A stretch of DNA of 64,000 nt from Mycobacterium decipiens. GTDB lineage: Bacteria > Actinomycetota > Actinomycetes > Mycobacteriales > Mycobacteriaceae. This document shows positions 37,869-47,049 of the stretch, in pieces. Under the pieces are notes generated by a model that worked only from the letters and a program-made list of their open reading frames with translations, searched no databases and was not told where the DNA came from. The first letter of the stretch is position 1. Each line of letters opens with the position of its first letter. The translations under genes and the position numbers were made by a program. The stretch spans positions 1,736,001 to 1,800,000 of the forward strand of contig NZ_OY970459.1 of assembly GCF_963853665.1 (NCBI RefSeq), written 5' to 3'.

Positions 37869-39533
37869 CAGGTCCGGCGGGCCGACCGGTAGCAGCAGTC
37901 GGGAGCTGCCAATGTGCACCGTATGGGTGGCCGGCTTCACCTGCCGGCCGGTTAGTGTCGGTTCGGCGGTGCCGAGGTTGCGCGCGTAGCGGGGAAACCA
38001 ACTGCCGGCGAGCAGAACGCGGATACGTGAGCCGGCCGCAAATCGGTGCGCGATGGCGTCGAGTTCGAGGCAAACCCGCCCCGACGCGTCGCCACCGAGT
38101 CGCCGGTAGCCGTCGCTGACATTGCGTGACCGGCCCCTAGCGTCGACCTCGCTGACCCGGACGAACACGTCGACGTTGGGATTGTCCGACGAGTGCGCCA
38201 GCTCGATGACCGGGTTTCCATAGACGCACAGATCGTGGGTGAGCGTGGCGCCGGTGAAGGCGAGCACGTCGTCGCGCGCCGCCAGCCGGCTGTCGTCGCG
38301 GTAGCCGCCGTTCGGTGAAAGCAGGGGACCACCGGTGGTGGGTGTCGGGTTGGCCGGGTCATAGCGAAATGTCGCCGGAGTCGCCCCGGTCGCCGGTGCG
38401 GTCTCGCCCAGCCGGCCGCCGGGCTGCAGATACAGGGCACGCTCGGTGGTTGGCGGCGGCCAGTCGGGCAGCTGACGCCAGCCCCGCCCGGTGACGAAGA
38501 CATGGACCGGGGCTTGACGACGCAGAGCCGATGCGCCGCCCAGGTGGGCGTCCAGCCAGTCCAGGGATTCCCGGACGCTGGTGGCCAGCCCCTTGCTGAG
38601 CAGCTGGGTATGCGTCCAGGGCCCAACCGTCAGTGCGACGTCCACGCCGCGGCCACGCAGCTGCCGGTATTGCTGCAGGGTCTGCTGAAGAAAAATGTCT
38701 TGCCAGCCGCCCACGAGCAGCACCGGAACTCCCACGCGGTCCAGCGCGGCGCCGACCCGCAGCGGTTCCCAGAACGGATCGGCCTGATCGGAGTGTTCGA
38801 CCCAGGATTCGAACCATGGCGCGCCGGTGCCGAGCAGTGTCCGGGCCGCCCCACCCATCGGCAACGTCCTGGCTGCGCGCGTCACCCTGCGCCGGGCGGT
38901 CAGCTGTCGGATCCCGAGGCGGACGCGGGACGGGTCCTCCTGGCGGGAAACCAGATCACTCCAGCCCAGAAAGTCGTTGACCGAGAACGCTCCGGTGCCC
39001 CACACGGAGGCCATGAGATCGTGCGGACCGGCCGTGATGACGGCCGCGGCCAGTTCCGGCGGTGGATCCGACAGCAACGCCCACTGGGTGAAACCCAGAT
39101 ACGACACCCCGACGGTGGCGAACTTGCCGGTGAACCATGGCTGCTCACGCAGCCAGGCCACGGTGTCGGCGCCGTCGGCGGCCTCGTTGACCATCGGCTC
39201 GAACGCGCCGCCGGAACCGAACGTCCCGCGCACGCTCTGCAGCACGACGTGGTAGCCGCGGGCGGCATACAGCCTGGCGAAAATCAACGAGAACGGAAAA
39301 CCGCGGCCATAGGGCCCGCGGATCAGCAGGGTGCCGGTCGGCTTCGATGTTGCGGGTGCGTAGTGGTCGGCTACCAGGTGGATCCCGTCACGCATCGGGA
39401 TTCGGACGCGACTCACCGCATAGCGGCTGGTTGCTCGTGGCAAACCCAGCAGTCTGCCCAGTGCGGTCCCGCCGACGTGTCCGGTCAGGGTACGCAGCCG
39501 GGGCTGCTCGGGTCGGGTGGTTGTGACGGTCAC
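37827..39533 (-). CDS. CocE/NonD family hydrolase (X-Pro dipeptidyl-peptidase-like)
   Basis: This encodes 568 residues (Rv2800 homologue of about 549). The catalytic serine is in G-V-S-Y-L-G-F (G-x-S-Y-x-G); R-D-G-I-H-L-V-A-D-H-Y and S-V-R-G-T-F-G-S-G-G are the usual N-terminal CocE features. V-G-P-W-T-H supplies the histidine. The last ~200 residues are the jelly-roll C-terminal domain (V-F-V-R-V-S-E-V-D). It probably hydrolyses an ester or acyl-peptide. The GTG start is three bases after the stop of the upstream small exported-protein gene, so the two form one transcript. Confidence 0.88.
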   Translation of the reverse strand: MTVTTTRPEQPRLRTLTGHVGGTALGRLLGLPRATSRYAVSRVRIPMRDGIHLVADHYAPATSKPTGTLLIRGPYGRGFPFSLIFARLYAARGYHVVLQSVRGTFGSGGAFEPMVNEAADGADTVAWLREQPWFTGKFATVGVSYLGFTQWALLSDPPPELAAAVITAGPHDLMASVWGTGAFSVNDFLGWSDLVSRQEDPSRVRLGIRQLTARRRVTRAARTLPMGGAARTLLGTGAPWFESWVEHSDQADPFWEPLRVGAALDRVGVPVLLVGGWQDIFLQQTLQQYRQLRGRGVDVALTVGPWTHTQLLSKGLATSVRESLDWLDAHLGGASALRRQAPVHVFVTGRGWRQLPDWPPPTTERALYLQPGGRLGETAPATGATPATFRYDPANPTPTTGGPLLSPNGGYRDDSRLAARDDVLAFTGATLTHDLCVYGNPVIELAHSSDNPNVDVFVRVSEVDARGRSRNVSDGYRRLGGDASGRVCLELDAIAHRFAAGSRIRVLLAGSWFPRYARNLGTAEPTLTGRQVKPATHTVHIGSSRLLLPVGPPDLSADGVADSGGNPG

Positions 39534-39536
39534 GTC

Positions 39537-40121
39537 CTAGAACTTGTAGTAGGGGGACAGTTCGTTGGCCCGTTGCAGGTTGGTGGACGGGCAGTCGACG
39601 TCGGGCTCGGAGTAGACGGTCGAGTAGAACAGCGACTGCTGGATCACCCCGTAGCTGGTCTTGAACGTCACCATGCAGGAGATGTACCAGTAGCTGTTGT
39701 GATAGGTCGGCTTCATGACCCAGTACTGCGCGGCCCGGTGACCGTTGATCGTGGTTTCGATGGCGTCGCGGGGCAGTGTCTCGGCGTAGGTACGCCAGAT
39801 GATGGCTTCGACGGCCAACTGGTAGTTACCCGCGTCGTAGTGGCAGCGCAGCCCGTCCTCGTGTTCGGGCGGCGTGAACGCCAGTCCGAGTCGTTGCACG
39901 GCGTCGAACGGGATGTCTTCGCACGGGTCGAACGGGCGGGGGTCGGTGGTCGCCACGATCGGGCTCTTCATGGTGGTCGACATCGGCTCGGCGGTCGAGC
40001 GCAGTTGGACGGTTCCGCCCCCGGTTCGCCCGGCCGGGACACACTGCCAGCTCGCTGTGCCCGCGATGATGGCTGTGATCAGGGCTCCAATCGCACCAAC
40101 CAGACGCACCTTGGCGAACAC
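39537..40121 (-). CDS. Membrane-anchored/exported hypothetical protein
   Basis: This encodes 194 residues (Rv2799 homologue of about 209). One hydrophobic segment (V-G-A-I-G-A-L-I-T-A-I-I-A-G-T) at residues 7-23 acts as a signal anchor. The outside part has four cysteines likely to pair (C-E-D, L-R-C-H-Y, S-C-M-V, D-V-D-C-P), and a P-C-E-D-I-P start and the general layout resemble the DUF3558 lipoprotein group, but there is no lipobox at the right place. The function is unknown. It lies upstream of the CocE-type hydrolase on the same strand, and a KstR-like palindrome lies about 70 bases before its start. Confidence 0.82.
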   Translation of the reverse strand: MFAKVRLVGAIGALITAIIAGTASWQCVPAGRTGGGTVQLRSTAEPMSTTMKSPIVATTDPRPFDPCEDIPFDAVQRLGLAFTPPEHEDGLRCHYDAGNYQLAVEAIIWRTYAETLPRDAIETTINGHRAAQYWVMKPTYHNSYWYISCMVTFKTSYGVIQQSLFYSTVYSEPDVDCPSTNLQRANELSPYYKF

Positions 40122-40191
40122 GACGCCCCCTGCCCTCGGTGGTCCCTTTGGCCGGAGTGTACAAGCCGTCTCGGCGCCAGCACAGTGGAAC

Positions 40192-40205
40192 GAGAACTTG
40201 TTCTA
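40192..40205. promoter_or_regulatory. KstR-like palindrome candidate
   Basis: GAGAACTTGTTCTA contains the perfect 12-bp palindrome AGAACTTGTTCT and matches the TnnAACnnGTTnnA consensus of the cholesterol regulator KstR at all fixed positions except the outer T (G here). It lies 71 bases upstream of the minus-strand exported-protein and hydrolase pair and about 180 bases before the metallophosphoesterase operon. The rest of the 264-base divergent gap (40122-40385) shows no gene. Confidence 0.35.
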
Positions 40206-40385
40206 ACCCGCCCGCCATTGAGGCGGTGAATTCACGTTAGCCGTCGGGTGCCGCTGAATGCTTGGATGCCGGCGAGACGGGGCGTCGCCGACCCCGCAGC
40301 GGTTGCCCACGCCGAGCCAGTGTCGCGGCAATGCCAGGCGCCCGAATTTCGTCGGCGCCTTGCCGGGTCGTTAGTCTGGTTAATT

Positions 40386-41351
40386 GTGGCAAGTATGGAG
40401 TCGACCGGTGGGGGACAGCCGACGCTGTGGGCGATCTCCGACTTGCACACCGGACACACCGGTAACAAGCCCGTGGCCGAGTCGTTGCACCCTTCCTCTT
40501 CGGAGGACTGGCTGATCGTGGCCGGCGATATCGCCGAACGCACCGACGAGATTCGCTGGACACTCGACCTACTGCGGCGACGGTTCGCCAAGGTGATCTG
40601 GGTGCCGGGCAACCACGAGCTGTGGACCACCAACCGGGATCCGGTGCAGATCTTCGGCCGCGACCGCTACGACTACCTGGTCAACATGTGCGACGAGATG
40701 GGCGTCGTCTCACCCGAGCACCCGTTCCCAGTCTGGACCGAGCGGGGCGGCCCGGCCACCATCGTGCCGATGTTTCTGCTGTACGACTACACCTTTTTGC
40801 CGCCGGGGGCGAACAGCAAGGCCGAGGGTCTGGCCATCGCCCGGGAACGCAGCATCGTGGCCACCGACGAATACCTGCTCTCGCCCGAGCCATACCCCAC
40901 CCGGGAAGCCTGGTGCCACGAGCGGGTCGTGGCCACCCGCGCCCGTCTCGAACAGCTGGACTGGATGCAGCCGACCGTGCTGGTGAACCATTTTCCACTG
41001 GTCCGAGAGCCCTGCAACACGCTGTACTACCCGGAGTTCTCGCTTTGGTGCGGAACCACCAAGACCGCCGACTGGCACACCCGTTACAACGCGATCTGTT
41101 CGGTGTACGGCCACCTACACATTCCGCGAACCACCTGGTACGACGGCGTCCGCTTCGAAGAGGTGTCGGTGGGTTACCCGCGGGAATGGCGGCGCCGCAA
41201 GCCGTACACCTGGTTGCGTCAGGTGCTGCCGGATCCCCAGTACGCGCCCGGCTACCTCAACGACTTCGGCGGTCATTTCGTGATCACGGCCGAGATGCGG
41301 GCGCAGGCGACTGCGTTCCGGGAACGATTGCGGCAGCGGCAGTCCCGATGA
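40386..41351 (+). CDS. Calcineurin-like metallophosphoesterase
   Basis: This encodes 321 residues (Rv2795c is 324). All metal-ligand blocks are there: D-L-H-T-G-H, G-D-I-A-E-R, G-N-H-E-L-W, V-N-H-F-P and Y-G-H-L-H-I-P. It would hydrolyse a phosphomono- or diester; the substrate is unknown. The GTG at 40386 reads V-A-S, as in the H37Rv M-A-S start, and the frame open to 40248 is rejected. It overlaps pptT by four bases. The family member next to PptT has been proposed to hydrolyse 4'-phosphopantetheine from carrier proteins, opposing PptT; the shared operon fits that. Confidence 0.92.
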   Translation: MASMESTGGGQPTLWAISDLHTGHTGNKPVAESLHPSSSEDWLIVAGDIAERTDEIRWTLDLLRRRFAKVIWVPGNHELWTTNRDPVQIFGRDRYDYLVNMCDEMGVVSPEHPFPVWTERGGPATIVPMFLLYDYTFLPPGANSKAEGLAIARERSIVATDEYLLSPEPYPTREAWCHERVVATRARLEQLDWMQPTVLVNHFPLVREPCNTLYYPEFSLWCGTTKTADWHTRYNAICSVYGHLHIPRTTWYDGVRFEEVSVGYPREWRRRKPYTWLRQVLPDPQYAPGYLNDFGGHFVITAEMRAQATAFRERLRQRQSR

Positions 41352-42031
41352 CGGCAAGCACGCTGGTGTCGTCGGTGTTGCCGGCGGCCGTGTTCGAGGA
41401 TCTGGCGTACGCGGAGTTGTACTCCGACCCATCTGGTCTCACCCCGCTGCCCGAAGAGGAGTCGTTGATCGCCAGGTCGGTTGCCAAGCGGCGCAACGAG
41501 TTCATCACCGTCCGTCACTGCGCGCGGATCGCGCTGGATCAACTCGGCGTGCCGCCGGCGCCGATCCTCAAGGGCGACAAGGGAGAACCGTGCTGGCCCG
41601 ACGGTGTGGTGGGCAGCCTCACCCACTGCACCGGCTACCGGGGCGCGGTGGTAGGGCGCAGCGCCGCCGTGCGTTCCGTGGGTATCGACGCGGAACCGCA
41701 CGACGTGCTGCCGGGCGGCGTGCTGGACGCGATCAGCCTGCCGGCCGAGCGCAGTGAAATGCCCCGGACAATGCCGGCGGGGCTGCATTGGGACCGAATC
41801 CTGTTCTGCGCCAAGGAGGCAACGTACAAGGCCTGGTTTCCGCTGACCAAGAGATGGCTCGGCTTCGAGGACGCCCACATCACCTTCGACGCGGAAGATT
41901 CCGGTTCGACCGGCCGTTTCGTCTCCCGCATCTTGATCGATCCATCGTCTCAGTCGGGTCCGCCGCTGACGACCCTGACCGGCCGGTGGTCGGTGCAGCG
42001 TGGTCTGGTGCTGACTGCGATTGTGCTATGA
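41348..42031 (+). CDS. pptT: 4'-phosphopantetheinyl transferase PptT (Sfp type)
   Basis: This encodes 227 residues, as in Rv2794c. Sfp-type signature blocks: V-G-I-D-A-E-P-H-D (Mg2+ ligands) and [11 protein letters not shown], plus G-S-L-T-H-C-T-G-Y. It moves 4'-phosphopantetheine from CoA to the carrier domains of polyketide synthases, the mycolate condensing enzyme and peptide synthetases for siderophores, so it is essential. It overlaps the genes on both sides by four bases (ATGA). Confidence 0.97.
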   Translation: MTASTLVSSVLPAAVFEDLAYAELYSDPSGLTPLPEEESLIARSVAKRRNEFITVRHCARIALDQLGVPPAPILKGDKGEPCWPDGVVGSLTHCTGYRGAVVGRSAAVRSVGIDAEPHDVLPGGVLDAISLPAERSEMPRTMPAGLHWDRILFCAKEATYKAWFPLTKRWLGFEDAHITFDAEDSGSTGRFVSRILIDPSSQSGPPLTTLTGRWSVQRGLVLTAIVL

Positions 42032-42960
42032 GCGAAAGCCCCACCGGTGCGGGTTCTGTACCAGGGCTGGTCGTTGTCGACAAGCCCCCCGGGATGACCA
42101 GTCACGACGTCGTGGGCCGCTGCCGGCGGATCTTTTCCACGCGCCGGGTGGGACATGCGGGGACACTGGACCCGATGGCCACCGGCGTGCTGGTGATCGG
42201 AGTCGGCCGCGCCACCAAGATCCTCGGCCTGCTGACCGCGTCCTCGAAGTCGTATGCGGCCACTGTCCGCCTGGGTCAGTCCACCTCTACCGAGGACGCC
42301 GAAGGCGAACTGCTGCGGACGGTTTCGGCCGAGCACGTCACAGATGAGGCGATCGCCGCCGCGATCACCGGGCTGCGCGGTGACATCAGGCAGGTGCCAT
42401 CTTCGGTCAGCGCGATCAAGGTCGGCGGCCGTCGCGCCTACCAGCTGGCTCGCGAGGGCCGCGCCGTCGAGCTCGAGGCCCGGCCGGTGCGCATCGACCG
42501 CTTCGAGCTGGTGACAACGCGTCGGGTGGCCGGGTTGGCGGGCGTTGTCGATCTCGAGGTCGAGGTCGACTGCTCGTCGGGAACCTACATCCGCGCGCTG
42601 GCCCGTGATCTCGGCGATGCGCTCGGGGTCGGCGGCCATTTGACGTCGTTGCGACGCACCCGCGTTGGTCGCTTCGCCTCGGACCAGGCGCGCACCCTCG
42701 ACGACCTGGCAGAACGACCGCGGCTGAGCCTGACCCTCGACGAGGCGTGCCTGCTGATGTTTCCGCGCCGCGACCTCACCGCCGAGGAGGCGGTGGCCAC
42801 CGCGAACGGCCGGTCTCTGAGCCCGGCGGGTATCGACGGCGTGTATGCCGCCGCCGGCGCCGACGGCCGGGTGATCGCGTTGCTGCGTGACAACGGTTCG
42901 GGGACCAAGCCGGTGGTGGTGGTTCGCCCGGCGACGATGCAGTCCGGGACGGACTGCTGA
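42028..42960 (+). CDS. truB: tRNA pseudouridine(55) synthase
   Basis: This encodes 310 residues (Rv2793c is 298). The catalytic Asp is in [23 protein letters not shown] and [13 protein letters not shown] are further TruB motifs, and a PUA-like C-terminal domain follows. It makes pseudouridine 55 in the T-loop of tRNA. It overlaps pptT by four bases. The last seven codons (Q-S-G-T-D-C, stop) come from the first unit of the 66-bp repeat, so the repeat supplies the stop codon. Confidence 0.96.
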   Translation: MSESPTGAGSVPGLVVVDKPPGMTSHDVVGRCRRIFSTRRVGHAGTLDPMATGVLVIGVGRATKILGLLTASSKSYAATVRLGQSTSTEDAEGELLRTVSAEHVTDEAIAAAITGLRGDIRQVPSSVSAIKVGGRRAYQLAREGRAVELEARPVRIDRFELVTTRRVAGLAGVVDLEVEVDCSSGTYIRALARDLGDALGVGGHLTSLRRTRVGRFASDQARTLDDLAERPRLSLTLDEACLLMFPRRDLTAEEAVATANGRSLSPAGIDGVYAAAGADGRVIALLRDNGSGTKPVVVVRPATMQSGTDC

Positions 42961-43128
42961 GGAGCCGGGCGATTGGGTTGGGCCCGGCCTCGATATTGGG
43001 GGGTGCAGTCCGGGACGGACTGCTGAGGAGCCGGGCGATTGGGTTGGGCCCGGCCTCGATATTGGGGGGTGCAGTCCGGGACGGACTGCTGAGGAGCCGG
43101 GCGATTGGGTTGGGCCCGGCCCAAATCT
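42939..43128 (+). repeat. 66-bp tandem repeat array, about three units, with hairpin
   Basis: Units start at 42939, 43005 and 43071. The first two are full and identical over the shared part; the third stops at about 43128, where the acyltransferase stop codon lies. Each unit starts with GCAGTCCGGGACGGACTGC, which folds as an 8-bp hairpin (GCAGTCCG, loop GGA, CGGACTGC) and could act as a terminator or block exonucleases at the truB mRNA end. The GACGATGC/GAGGAG/GGGC elements relate it to the 59-bp array after nusA. Confidence 0.9.
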
Positions 43129-44410
43129 AGCGGGACTTGGTGGTGAGGCTGACCAGCCCGACCGCTGCCGCGTAGAGCAACGCGGCCAACGGTGAAAAGT
43201 GTCCGTCCGGCGCGAATCCGTAGCCGGCGAAGTAGAACAGCACCGGCGCCGCCAACCCTACGCCGGCGATCAGCGCAGGCGCGGCGCCGCACGCGGGCAG
43301 CGGGGCGGTGATCGTCGGCAGCGCCTGGTCAAACACCGGCCGTGCCAGCCACAGCAGCGCCAGTTCCGCCGCGGTCACCACCGACAGGATCGCTAGCCAC
43401 CCCAACCGGAACAGGTACCAGGCCGCAGTTCCGGGCTCCGGCTGCGGCAGCAGGCCGCTCGGGTAGCCGGCCGCCGCGACGACCACGACGGGGACCATCT
43501 GCCACAGATAGAGCGCCAGCACGTTGTTGTTCGCTGCCGCCAGCACTCCACGCCAGCGTGATCGCCGCAGCCGGCGTGTCACCGCAGGCGCCACGGCGAG
43601 CAGGAGCCCGGCCTGAGCAGTGCCGAACGCGAGCAGTGCGAAGGTCGGCGGAAAGTTGTTCTGCGCAGGCGCACCGGGAGCCCCGACCATGCTGATCGGG
43701 TAGCACCGCAGCGCCAGCAGCACGGCCAGCACGGTGGCGGCCGTCGCGGCGAGCAGTACCGGCCGATGCCCGCGCAAAGCTCCCCCGCGCCAACAAATGC
43801 CGATCTGATAGATGGCTCCCCAGCACAGCAGGTAGTTCGCCCAGGCCACCGAGGGTGCGCTGCGCGCGACGACGTCCGCTCCGGCCACGGCAAGCGCCAG
43901 AACGGCCGGCACCGCCAGGGCCCAGCGCCGGTGAGCCGCCATCGCCACCGGCGTCAGCGCCAGTACGACGAGATAGACGGGCACAAACCACAGATGCAAG
44001 GCCATCACCCAACCGCCGAAGGCCACGGTTGGGCGCCCAACGCCGACCCTGCCCAGCACGACGACCGTTGCCAGCGCCAGCACAACGTACGCCGTGGTCG
44101 GACCCAGGATTGCGCCCACCCGGTGCCGAACCCAGTCCAGCCAGTCGCGCCCACCCCCGGCACGCCAGCGCGTCCACGATGCCGCGCTGGCATAGCCGCC
44201 GACCAGAAAGAACACCGGCACGACCTGGAACACCAACGTCAGCCACTGCGTCCATGGCAGCACAATCGGGGGATAGTCGTTGCCAAACCTGCCGTCGCGG
44301 AAGGTCACCGAAGAGACCAGCCAGTGGCCGATCACGACGATCAGCACGGCAATCACCCGGTACAGGTCGGCGGCCAGCTCGCGGTGCGGCGCTCCCAGCG
44401 GTGTACGCAA
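43127..44410 (-). CDS. Acyltransferase family 3 membrane protein
   Basis: This encodes about 427 residues with roughly 10 hydrophobic segments. The N-terminal block A-A-D-L-Y-R-V-I-A-V-L-I-V-V-I-G-H-W with its conserved His, then F-F-L-V-G-G-Y and L-H-L-W-F-V-P-V-Y-L, fit the acyltransferase 3 family, which moves acyl groups onto cell-surface sugars or lipids. It resembles the mycobacterial Rv0228 group. The start is uncertain: I chose TTG 44408-44410, just before the conserved part; the open frame goes to 44554 but overlaps the ltp1 start. H37Rv has an insertion-sequence remnant here (Rv2791c/Rv2792c). Confidence 0.78.
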   Translation of the reverse strand: MRTPLGAPHRELAADLYRVIAVLIVVIGHWLVSSVTFRDGRFGNDYPPIVLPWTQWLTLVFQVVPVFFLVGGYASAASWTRWRAGGGRDWLDWVRHRVGAILGPTTAYVVLALATVVVLGRVGVGRPTVAFGGWVMALHLWFVPVYLVVLALTPVAMAAHRRWALAVPAVLALAVAGADVVARSAPSVAWANYLLCWGAIYQIGICWRGGALRGHRPVLLAATAATVLAVLLALRCYPISMVGAPGAPAQNNFPPTFALLAFGTAQAGLLLAVAPAVTRRLRRSRWRGVLAAANNNVLALYLWQMVPVVVVAAAGYPSGLLPQPEPGTAAWYLFRLGWLAILSVVTAAELALLWLARPVFDQALPTITAPLPACGAAPALIAGVGLAAPVLFYFAGYGFAPDGHFSPLAALLYAAAVGLVSLTTKSR

Positions 44411-44545
44411 CTGCCCGCAACCCGAAGCTATCGGCTGACGTCGAGCGACGTGAGGTTGTCCCGGTGTTTGGCGGGACCTTGTGGCACAGGCACTGTATGT
44501 TTTTAGCAAGATCGGCTGGCCGCTTCTCAGGCGGAAGGGGCGTGT

Positions 44546-45757
44546 ATGTCTCACACATTGCCTAATGGGTCACACAAGGTCTACGTCGTCGGTGTCGGCA
44601 TGACGAAGTTCGAGAAGCCCGGCCGTCGCGAAGGCTGGGACTACCCGGAGATGGCCAGGGAGTCGGGGACCAACGCGCTACAGGACGCTGGTATCGGCTA
44701 CCGCGAAATCGAGCAGGGCTATGTGGGCTATGTCTACGGCGAGTCGACGTCGGGCCAGCGGGCGCTCTACGAACTGGGCATGACCGGCATTCCGATCGTC
44801 AACGTTAACAACAACTGTTCGACCGGCTCCGCCGCGCTGTTCCTGGCGGCGCAGGCGATCCGCGGCGGATTGGCCGATTGCACTATCGCGCTGGGTTTCG
44901 AGAAGATGAAGCCGGGATCGCTGTCGTCCGCCTACGACGACCGCACCCAGCCGATGGACAAGCACGTGCGGGCGCTCGCCGAGATCGCCGAGTTGGCCTT
45001 TCCGGTTGCGCCTTGGATGTTTGGTGCCGCCGGGCGCGAACACATGCGGCAGTACGGCACCACCGCAGAGCATTTCGCCAAGATCGGCTACAAGAATCAC
45101 AAGCATTCGGTGAACAATCCGTATGCGCAGTTTCAGGAGGCCTACACCCTCGACGACATCCTGACGTCGCGGATGATCTACGACCCGCTGACCAAGCTGC
45201 AGTGTTCGCCGACGTCGGACGGTTCGGGCGCGGCAATCCTGGCCTCGGAAGCGTTTGTCGATAGCCATGGGCTGGCCGGCCAGGCGGTGGAGATCGTCGG
45301 CCAGGCCATGACGACCGATTTCACGTCGACCTTCGGCGGCACCGCCAAAGATCTCATCGGCTATGACATGAATGTGCAAGCGGCGCAACGTGTTTACCGA
45401 CAATCCGGGCTGGGGCCCGAAGATTTTCAGGTGATCGAGTTGCATGACTGCTTCTCGGCCAATGAGCTGCTGCTCTACGAGGCCCTTGGCCTGTGTGGGC
45501 CGGGCGAGGCGCCCAAGCTGATCGACAGCGGTGACACCACCTACGGCGGACGCTGGGTGGTGAACCCGTCCGGTGGCCTGATCTCCAAGGGGCACCCGTT
45601 GGGCGCGACCGGGTTGGCGCAGTGCGCCGAACTGACCTGGCAGCTGCGTGGCACCGCCGACAGGCGCCAGGTCGACAACGTGACCGCGGCACTGCAGCAC
45701 AACATCGGGCTGGGCGGCGCCGCCGTCGTCACCGCCTATCAGCGCGCCGAACGCTGA
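44546..45757 (+). CDS. ltp1: Thiolase-like lipid-transfer protein / SCP-x thiolase
   Basis: This encodes 403 residues (Rv2790c is 401). Thiolase fold: N-N-C-S-T-G-S-A near residue 90 with the nucleophilic Cys, H-D-C-F-S-A-N-E in the place of the second motif, and [17 protein letters not shown] near the C-terminus. The SCP-x branch often lacks a full biosynthetic thiolase role and takes part in side-chain breakdown of sterol-type CoA esters. ATG start after GGAAGGGG. fadE21 follows 26 bases later, so the pair probably act on the same acyl-CoA pathway. Confidence 0.94.
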   Translation: MSHTLPNGSHKVYVVGVGMTKFEKPGRREGWDYPEMARESGTNALQDAGIGYREIEQGYVGYVYGESTSGQRALYELGMTGIPIVNVNNNCSTGSAALFLAAQAIRGGLADCTIALGFEKMKPGSLSSAYDDRTQPMDKHVRALAEIAELAFPVAPWMFGAAGREHMRQYGTTAEHFAKIGYKNHKHSVNNPYAQFQEAYTLDDILTSRMIYDPLTKLQCSPTSDGSGAAILASEAFVDSHGLAGQAVEIVGQAMTTDFTSTFGGTAKDLIGYDMNVQAAQRVYRQSGLGPEDFQVIELHDCFSANELLLYEALGLCGPGEAPKLIDSGDTTYGGRWVVNPSGGLISKGHPLGATGLAQCAELTWQLRGTADRRQVDNVTAALQHNIGLGGAAVVTAYQRAER

Positions 45758-45783
45758 GCGCACGCGACCCAAGGGGGCACGCC

Positions 45784-47049
45784 GTGTTCGAGTGGTCTGA
45801 CACCGATCTGATGATGCGGGACGCCGTTCGTCAATTCATCGACAAGGAGGTCCGCCCGCATCTGGACGAATTGGAAACCGGTGCGCTGTCCCCGTATCCG
45901 ATCGCGCGCAAGCTGTTCAGCCAGTTCGGTCTGGACGCGCTGGCCGCCGAATCGGTCAAATCGATGCTCGACCGGGAGCGTGCCGCGATCGACGTGGGTG
46001 CGCCCGCGGAGGAAAAGCAAAGCAACGCAATAGGTTCAGCAGGGATCGGCGCCCAGGCGTCGATGGTCGCGGTGCTGGTGTCCGAACTCGCCGGGGTTAG
46101 CATCGGATTGCTGAGCACGGTCGCGGTGAGCATCGGTCTGGGCGCGACGACCATCATGGGCCGCGGCACGCTGGCCCAGAAAGAGCGTTGGTTGCCCGGG
46201 CTGATGACGCTGGACAAGATCGCGGCCTGGGCCATCACCGAGCCCGACTCCGGCTCGGATGCGTTCGGCGGCATGAAGACTCACGTCAAACGTGACGGTG
46301 CTGACTACATCCTCAACGGGCAGAAGACATTCATCACCAACGGCCCCTACGCCGACCTCCTGGTGGTCTACGCCAAACTCGCTGACGACACCGACGGCCA
46401 GCCGTCCGTTCCGTGGCGGGATCGCCCGGTGCTGGTTTTCGTGCTTGATGCGGGCATGCCCGGCCTGACGCAGGGCAAGCCGTTCAAGAAGATGGGCATG
46501 ATGTCCTCGCCGACCGGCGAATTGTTCTTCGACAACGTGCGGCTGACTCCGGATCGCCTGCTCGGCGAGGATGAACAGCACGCCGACGGGGACGGCCGGG
46601 ACAGCGCGCGCGCCAGTTTCGCCGTCGAGCGCCTCGGCGTCGCGTTGATGTCGCTGGGCATCATCAACGAATGTCACCGGCTGTGTGTGGATTACGCAAA
46701 GACCCGCACACTGTGGGGCCGTAACATCGGGCAGTTCCAACTGATTCAGCTCAAGCTGGCCAAAATGGAAGTGGCTCGGATCAACGTGCAGAACATGGTG
46801 TTTACCACCCTGGAGCGACTCAAAGCCGGGAAAACGCCGTCACTTGCCGAGGCTTCGGCGATCAAGCTGTATTCCTCGGAGGCCGCCACCGACGTGGCGA
46901 TGGAGGCCGTGCAGCTGTTCGGCGGAAACGGCTATATGGCCGAGTACCGGGTAGAGCAGCTGGCCCGCGATGCGAAGTCACTGATGATCTACGCCGGAAG
47001 CAACGAGGTTCAGGTGACACACATCGCCAAGGGGCTGCTGAGCGACTGA
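45784..47049 (+). CDS. fadE21: Acyl-CoA dehydrogenase
   Basis: This encodes 421 residues (Rv2789c is 410). Acyl-CoA dehydrogenase features: A-W-A-I-T-E-P-D-S-G-S-D-A-F-G-G, Q-K-T-F-I-T-N-G, G-M-M-S-S-P-T-G-E-L-F-F-D-N-V, the F-G-G-N-G-Y-M-A-E-Y FAD contact and Y-A-G-S-N-E-V-Q near the catalytic base position. It introduces the alpha,beta double bond in an acyl-CoA. The GTG at 45784 follows AAGGGGG. The stop TGA at 47047 is the first base of the 56-bp repeat pair. Confidence 0.94.
   Translation: MFEWSDTDLMMRDAVRQFIDKEVRPHLDELETGALSPYPIARKLFSQFGLDALAAESVKSMLDRERAAIDVGAPAEEKQSNAIGSAGIGAQASMVAVLVSELAGVSIGLLSTVAVSIGLGATTIMGRGTLAQKERWLPGLMTLDKIAAWAITEPDSGSDAFGGMKTHVKRDGADYILNGQKTFITNGPYADLLVVYAKLADDTDGQPSVPWRDRPVLVFVLDAGMPGLTQGKPFKKMGMMSSPTGELFFDNVRLTPDRLLGEDEQHADGDGRDSARASFAVERLGVALMSLGIINECHRLCVDYAKTRTLWGRNIGQFQLIQLKLAKMEVARINVQNMVFTTLERLKAGKTPSLAEASAIKLYSSEAATDVAMEAVQLFGGNGYMAEYRVEQLARDAKSLMIYAGSNEVQVTHIAKGLLSD

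Noticed and set aside
38502..40229. 575-codon plus-strand frame opposite the CocE-type hydrolase
   Set aside because: Antisense to two genes with recognised features; no domain, no start signal.
44411..44554. Extension of the acyltransferase N-terminus to 44554
   Set aside because: It would overlap the ltp1 start codon and promoter, and the added residues are not membrane-like or conserved-looking.
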